Origin: Candidatus Dadabacteria bacterium
GTDB lineage: Bacteria > Desulfobacterota_D > UBA1144 > Nemesobacterales > UBA2774
Assembly: GCA_020054175.1 (NCBI GenBank)
Contig: JAGVLR010000023.1
Span: 1-9,286, forward strand
DNA length: 9,286 nucleotides
Direction: 5' to 3'
In this document: piece after piece, positions 6,584 to 9,286 of the stretch
Position numbering within the stretch: the stretch's first letter is position 1
How the letters are laid out: every line of letters starts with the position of its first letter
The notes under the pieces: model-generated
Database searches by the model: none
The model's input: the letters and a program-made list of their open reading frames with translations, nothing else
What the model was told of the DNA's origin: nothing
Position numbers and translations under genes: made by a program

Positions 6584-6697
6584 GTGAAAGTTAGAGCGTC
6601 AGTAAAAAAGATTTGCGATAAATGCAGGGTAATCAAGCGAAAGGGCGTTATAAGGATTATCTGCGTAAACAAGAGACATAAACAGAAGCAAGGGTAG
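6584..6697 (+). CDS. rpmJ: 50S ribosomal protein L36 (bL36), zinc-binding form, GTG start
   Basis: A 37-residue protein: MKVRASVKKICDKCRVIKRKG, then VIRIICVNKRHKQKQG. It has all four zinc ligands of the C+ form: C11, C14, C27 and H32. L36 is the smallest large-subunit protein and stabilises 23S rRNA near the L7/L12 stalk base. GTG at 6584 is chosen because it gives the canonical MKVRASVKK start, with GGAG at 6572-6575 eight bases upstream. A GTG three codons earlier (6575) is in frame, but it would overlap that ribosome binding site and give a non-standard N-terminus. rpsM starts 11 bases after the stop. Confidence 0.97.
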   Translation: MKVRASVKKICDKCRVIKRKGVIRIICVNKRHKQKQG

Positions 6698-6708
6698 GGA
6701 GAAGAAAT

Positions 6709-7089
6709 ATGCCCAGAATAGCAGGCGTTGACATACCGCTGAATAAAAGGATAGAAATCGGGCTTACGTACATCTACGGTATCGGCAGGAAGTTCTCGAA
6801 CGATATCCTGAAGGAAGCCGCCATAGACGTGAACACGCACTCCAAGGACCTTACGGACCAGGAAGTGGCTGCAATCAGGGACATAATCGAGAACAAGTAT
6901 CTCGTGGAAGGTGAGCTCAGAAAGGAAGTGCAGGGCAATATCAGGCGACTCATCGAGATCGGTTGTTACAGGGGCATAAGGCACAGGCTCGGCCTCCCGA
7001 CGCGCGGACAGAAAACAAGGGCGAACGCGAGGACCAGGAAAGGGCCGCGCGGAACCGCAATAGCTAAAAAGAAGAAGGCCGGTAAATAA
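6709..7089 (+). CDS. rpsM: 30S ribosomal protein S13 (uS13)
   Basis: A 126-residue protein of normal length. It has the N-terminal MPRIAGVDIPLNKRIEIGLTYIYGIG (1-26), including a helix-two-turns-helix region, and the signature CYRGIRHRLGLPTRGQ (86-101). The basic tail RANARTRKGPRGTAIAKKKKAGK reaches toward P-site tRNA. S13 sits in the 30S head and forms inter-subunit bridges. GGGAG at 6697-6701, starting on the last base of the rpmJ stop, is the ribosome binding site. In E. coli, S4 represses the alpha operon through a pseudoknot ahead of rpsM. Here the rpmJ-rpsM gap is only 11 bases, so that leader is not present in the same place. Confidence 0.98.
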   Translation: MPRIAGVDIPLNKRIEIGLTYIYGIGRKFSNDILKEAAIDVNTHSKDLTDQEVAAIRDIIENKYLVEGELRKEVQGNIRRLIEIGCYRGIRHRLGLPTRGQKTRANARTRKGPRGTAIAKKKKAGK

Positions 7090-7108
7090 TCGGTTACGGA
7101 GATAACAG

Positions 7109-7495
7109 ATGGCTGTAAAAAAAGGCGGCAAGAAAAAAGTAAAGAAATTTGTGGAACAGGGCGTGGTAAACATCCAGGCCACTTTCAACAATACCATCAT
7201 CACCATCAGCGACACTGCGGGAAATGTGATCGCGTGGTCGAGCGGCGGTATGAAGGGCTTCAAGGGCACACGTAAGGGGACCCCGTTCGCAGCTCAGATT
7301 GCGGCAGAAGACGCTGCCAAGAAGGCTGCCGCGGTCGGTATGAGAACGGTGTCCGTTTTCGTGAAGGGCCCCGGCCCGGGAAGGGAGCCGGCCGTGAGAT
7401 CGCTACAGGCTTCGGGCCTCAAGATCACATTCATAAGGGACGTCACGCCAATACCGCATAACGGATGCAGGCCGCCGGGCAGGAGGAGGGTCTGA
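7109..7495 (+). CDS. rpsK: 30S ribosomal protein S11 (uS11)
   Basis: A 128-residue protein of normal length. Conserved blocks are VVNIQATFNNTIITISD (19-35), WSSGGMKGFKGTRKGTPFAAQ (43-63), VKGPGPGREPAVRSL (85-99) and the ending IPHNGCRPPGRRRV (115-128). S11 lies on the 30S platform and helps shape the mRNA exit and E site. N118-G119 corresponds to the Asn-Gly pair that is converted to isoaspartate in E. coli S11. GGAG at 7098-7101 gives the ribosome binding site. The three consecutive AGG codons for the terminal arginines form AGGAGGAGGG (7481-7490), itself a strong Shine-Dalgarno-like sequence facing the short frame at 7499. Confidence 0.98.
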   Translation: MAVKKGGKKKVKKFVEQGVVNIQATFNNTIITISDTAGNVIAWSSGGMKGFKGTRKGTPFAAQIAAEDAAKKAAAVGMRTVSVFVKGPGPGREPAVRSLQASGLKITFIRDVTPIPHNGCRPPGRRRV

Positions 7496-7498
7496 TTT

Positions 7499-7552
7499 AT
7501 GTTTTTTGGAAACACTCGAGTCTTAGCAGAACTCAAGGAGGTTACGCTTTAA
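7499..7552 (+). CDS. Possible 17-codon leader peptide ahead of rpsD
   Basis: ATG (7499) to TAA (7550-7552) encodes MFFGNTRVLAELKEVTL and ends one base before the rpsD ATG. It is preceded eight bases upstream by AGGAGGAGGG (7481-7490), which also codes the S11 C-terminus. The frame covers the rpsD Shine-Dalgarno sequence (7535-7542), so ribosomes translating it would cross that site and could reinitiate at rpsD. I recognise no family. The peptide has no amino acid run typical of attenuation leaders. Chance is a real alternative, because the upstream arginine codons are fixed by S11. Confidence 0.2.
   Translation: MFFGNTRVLAELKEVTL
7535..7542 (+). promoter_or_regulatory. Strong ribosome binding site of rpsD
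   Basis: AAGGAGGT is a full match to the anti-Shine-Dalgarno sequence, 11 bases before ATG 7554. It is among the strongest sites in the window, and it partly neighbours a weak GAGT/ACTC inverted repeat (7518-7521 and 7531-7534). Confidence 0.85.
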
Positions 7553-7553
7553 C

Positions 7554-8186
7554 ATGGGAAGATATACTGGGCCTACTGACAGGCTTTCCAGGAGAGAAGG
7601 GGTCAACCTGTTCCTCAAGGGAGAGCGCAGTTACAACGGCAAGACGGCTATAGAGAAAAGGCCCGAGCAGGTACCGGGTGAGCACGGAAAGTTCCGTAGT
7701 AAATTTTCCGAGTTCGGGGTGCGGCTCAGAGAAAAGCAGAAAGTGAAGAGAATGTACGGGCTTCGCGAAAAGCAGTTCAGGGGCTATTTCGAAAAGGCGG
7801 CCCGCGTTAAAGGCGTAACCGGCTCCATTCTCATTTCGATGCTCGAAAGAAGACTCGACAACGTAATATATCGCCTCTGCATGGGTAGCTCGAGGAACGA
7901 CGCAAGGCAGATCGTGAGCCATGGGCACGTGCTCGTAAACGGCGAGTCCGTCAACATCCCGTCTTACCAGGTTAAGACCGGGGACAAGATCGAGATCAGG
8001 GAAAAGAGCAAAAAACTTCAGAGGATAACGCAGGCCCTGGAGTTCACTTCCAGAAGAGGCGTTCCCGAATGGCTCCAGCTCGACGAGGAAAATCTCAGGG
8101 CTACGGTGCTCAGGAACCCCGAGCGCGAGGACATAACGTTCCCGATCGAAGAGCAGCTCATAGTCGAATTCTATTCGAGGGTATAA
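7554..8186 (+). CDS. rpsD: 30S ribosomal protein S4 (uS4), zinc site lost
   Basis: A 210-residue protein. The N-terminal domain opens MGRYTGPTDRLSRREGVNLFLKG and has PGEHGKF and the LREKQKVKRMYGL block (58-70). The S4 RNA-binding domain spans about 97-150 (MLERRLDNVIYRL, SRNDARQIVSHGHVLVNG). S4 is a primary 16S rRNA binder that nucleates the 30S body. In E. coli it also represses the alpha operon. The N-terminus aligns with the zinc-binding type, but the four expected cysteines at 9, 12, 26 and 31 are D9, S12, S26 and T31. It therefore looks like a C+ scaffold that no longer binds zinc. The start is fixed by AAGGAGGT upstream. rpoA follows after 79 bases. Confidence 0.98.
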   Translation: MGRYTGPTDRLSRREGVNLFLKGERSYNGKTAIEKRPEQVPGEHGKFRSKFSEFGVRLREKQKVKRMYGLREKQFRGYFEKAARVKGVTGSILISMLERRLDNVIYRLCMGSSRNDARQIVSHGHVLVNGESVNIPSYQVKTGDKIEIREKSKKLQRITQALEFTSRRGVPEWLQLDEENLRATVLRNPEREDITFPIEEQLIVEFYSRV

Positions 8187-8209
8187 AGATCGATTATACA
8201 AAGATAATT

Positions 8210-8231
8210 AAAAGGCGTTTCCAAAAGGCGT
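8210..8231 (+). repeat. Short tandem direct repeat in the rpsD-rpoA spacer
   Basis: AAAAGGCGT occurs at 8210-8218 and again at 8223-8231, separated by TTCC, giving a 13-base period. The repeat lies in non-coding sequence immediately before the hairpin at 8231-8249. It may be a small slip duplication or a binding site; nothing more can be said from sequence. Confidence 0.6.
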
Positions 8232-8249
8232 ATGAATCTCATCTTCATA
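8231..8249 (+). promoter_or_regulatory. Small hairpin just upstream of the rpoA ribosome binding site
   Basis: TATGAA (8231-8236) pairs with TTCATA (8244-8249) around a seven-base loop, TCTCATC, five bases before GGAGG (8254-8258). The stem is short and A-T rich, so its stability is limited. It also contains a six-codon frame (ATG 8232 to TAA 8250-8252). A modest role in rpoA translation is possible but unproven. Confidence 0.3.
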
Positions 8250-8265
8250 TAATGGAGGGAGCAAG

Positions 8266-9286
8266 GTGAAGGATTTTCAGAAAAACTGGCAGGACCTAAT
8301 AAAACCGAAGAGAATCGAGAGGGACGAAAGGACCGCTTCTCATACATACGCAAAATTCGTGTGCGAGCCTTTGGAGCGCGGATACGGTGTAACGCTGGGA
8401 AATGCACTCAGGAGAGTTCTGCTCTCTTCCATACAGGGACCAGCGGTTACGTCCATTAAAATCGACGGAGTGCTGCACGAGTTCTCCTCGATACCGGGCG
8501 TAAAAGAGGACGTTACAGAGATAATACTGAACATCAAAGGCATGGACCTCAAGATGCACACCTACGAGCCGCAGACGATTCGCGTAAGCGCTCAGGGTGA
8601 GACCGACATCAAGGCGGGAGACATCACCACCGGACATAACGTCGAGATACTGAACCCGAGCCATCACATAGCAACTCTTTCCGAAGGAGCCAAGCTCGAA
8701 ATGGAAATGAGGGTCGAGATGGGAAGGGGCTACGAGCCTGTGGAAAGGCGCGGCGAAATTCAGAGCACGATAGGCGTAATTCCGATCGACGCGCTTTTCT
8801 CGCCGGTCAGGAAAGTCAACTATGCCGTTACGAATTCGAGGGTAGGGCGAAGGACGGACTTCCAGAAGCTCACGATAGAGATATGGACGAACGGCACGAT
8901 GCTTCCCGAGGACGCGCTCGCTTACGCCGCCAAGATAGTAAAGCATCAGCTGACGGTATTCATCAACTTCGACGAAGCCGAAGTGGACGAAGTATTCGAG
9001 AACGACGACAAGCAGGAGATAAAGGGCACGGAAGAGATTCTGTTCAACTCCATCGAGGAGATGGACCTCTCGGCCCGCTCGCTCAACTGCCTCCGGAAGG
9101 CGGGAGTCGAGTACGCCGGCGACCTCGTGCAGAAGACCGAAGAGGATCTTCTCAACCTCGAAAATTTCGGCAAGCGCTCGCTTTACGAAATCAAGGAGAG
9201 GCTGACGGAGATGGGGCTCGGGCTCGGGCTGAAGATAGACCAGGAAGTTTTCGAAAACGAAAAGGGAAAGAGAAGCGACAAGACTT
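8266..9286 (+). CDS. rpoA: DNA-directed RNA polymerase subunit alpha, GTG start, 3' end cut by window
   Basis: 340 codons are present with no stop before the right edge. The N-terminal domain (about 1-235) has the dimerisation block LERGYGVTLGNALRRVLLSS (about 36-55), EFSSIPGVKEDVTEIILN and the RKVNYAVTNSRVGRRTDFQKLTIEIWTNG region. It assembles the polymerase core with beta and beta'. The C-terminal domain (about 252-327) carries MDLSARSLNCLRKAG and FGKRSLYEIKERL. R271, N274, G302, S305 and E308 match E. coli R265, N268, G296, S299 and E302, the residues for UP-element DNA and activators; E. coli K298 is R304 here. GGAGG at 8254-8258 lies seven bases before GTG. Both domains are complete, so only a short tail is missing. 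Confidence 0.98.
   Translation, partial: MKDFQKNWQDLIKPKRIERDERTASHTYAKFVCEPLERGYGVTLGNALRRVLLSSIQGPAVTSIKIDGVLHEFSSIPGVKEDVTEIILNIKGMDLKMHTYEPQTIRVSAQGETDIKAGDITTGHNVEILNPSHHIATLSEGAKLEMEMRVEMGRGYEPVERRGEIQSTIGVIPIDALFSPVRKVNYAVTNSRVGRRTDFQKLTIEIWTNGTMLPEDALAYAAKIVKHQLTVFINFDEAEVDEVFENDDKQEIKGTEEILFNSIEEMDLSARSLNCLRKAGVEYAGDLVQKTEEDLLNLENFGKRSLYEIKERLTEMGLGLGLKIDQEVFENEKGKRSDKT

Noticed and set aside
7465..7653. 62-codon frame overlapping the end of rpsK and the start of rpsD
   Set aside because: It is out of frame with both conserved genes, resembles no known protein and has no ribosome binding site of its own.
8248..8253. Perfect TATAAT just before rpoA
   Set aside because: No -35-like hexamer lies at 16-18 bases upstream, and a start point near 8260 would leave almost no leader and remove the GGAGG ribosome binding site.
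71..9173. Many open frames on the minus strand and in alternative plus frames (for example 1245-1805, 1953-2657, 5481-6038, 7542-8201, 8296-8946)
   Set aside because: Each lies across an unmistakable conserved gene on the + strand, has low-complexity or unfamily-like sequence, and lacks supporting start signals. They are shadows of the codon bias of the true genes.
1..9286. Search for mobile elements, CRISPR arrays, toxin-antitoxin or other accessory systems
   Set aside because: No terminal inverted repeats, spaced repeats, transposase-like frames or foreign-looking sequence are visible. The cluster is continuous and syntenic with standard bacterial spc and alpha operons.

Overview
This window is a single-direction ribosomal protein cluster: the distal part of the spc operon running straight into the alpha operon. 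All genes are on the + strand. In order they are rplN (3' end only), rplX, rplE, rpsN, rpsH, rplF, rplR, rpsE, rplO, secY, adk, map, infA, rpmJ, rpsM, rpsK, rpsD and rpoA (cut by the right edge just after its C-terminal domain). Every reading frame is intact. I see no mobile element, CRISPR array, tRNA, rRNA or foreign gene. No gene-free stretch exceeds 86 bases.

The organism is a bacterium (bacterial-type L36, IF-1, SecY and RNA polymerase alpha). The secY-adk-map-infA-rpmJ-rpsM-rpsK-rpsD-rpoA order is widespread outside Gammaproteobacteria. Arginine is written mostly with AGG/AGA and isoleucine often with ATA even in ribosomal genes, so this is not an enterobacterial-style genome. A lineage near Desulfobacterota, Nitrospirota or Dadabacteria is plausible, but I cannot settle the phylum by eye. 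Other markers are a missing rpmD (L30), a short-LID adenylate kinase, zinc-ribbon forms of S14 and L36, and an S4 whose zinc cysteines are all replaced.

Region by region: 1-3157 carries 50S and 30S proteins L14, L24, L5, S14, S8, L6, L18 and S5, packed with short gaps or overlaps (TAATG at rplX/rplE, ATGA at rplF/rplR). At 3158-3243, where rpmD would normally sit, there is instead an 86-base spacer with a promoter-like sequence, a GC-rich hairpin and the rplO ribosome binding site. Positions 3244-6335 carry L15, the SecY translocon channel, adenylate kinase and methionine aminopeptidase, joined by ATGA overlaps at rplO/secY and adk/map. Positions 6344-8186 carry IF-1, L36, S13, S11 and S4. 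Position 8266 to the edge is RNA polymerase alpha.

Together the genes make ribosome subunits, start translation (IF-1), trim nascent N-termini (Map), export proteins (SecY), balance adenylates (Adk) and build RNA polymerase (RpoA). I found no previously undescribed system. The observations most worth a second look are the rpmD gap with its possible internal promoter and hairpin, the S4 zinc-site loss, a 17-codon reading frame just ahead of rpsD, and the structured rpsD-rpoA spacer.
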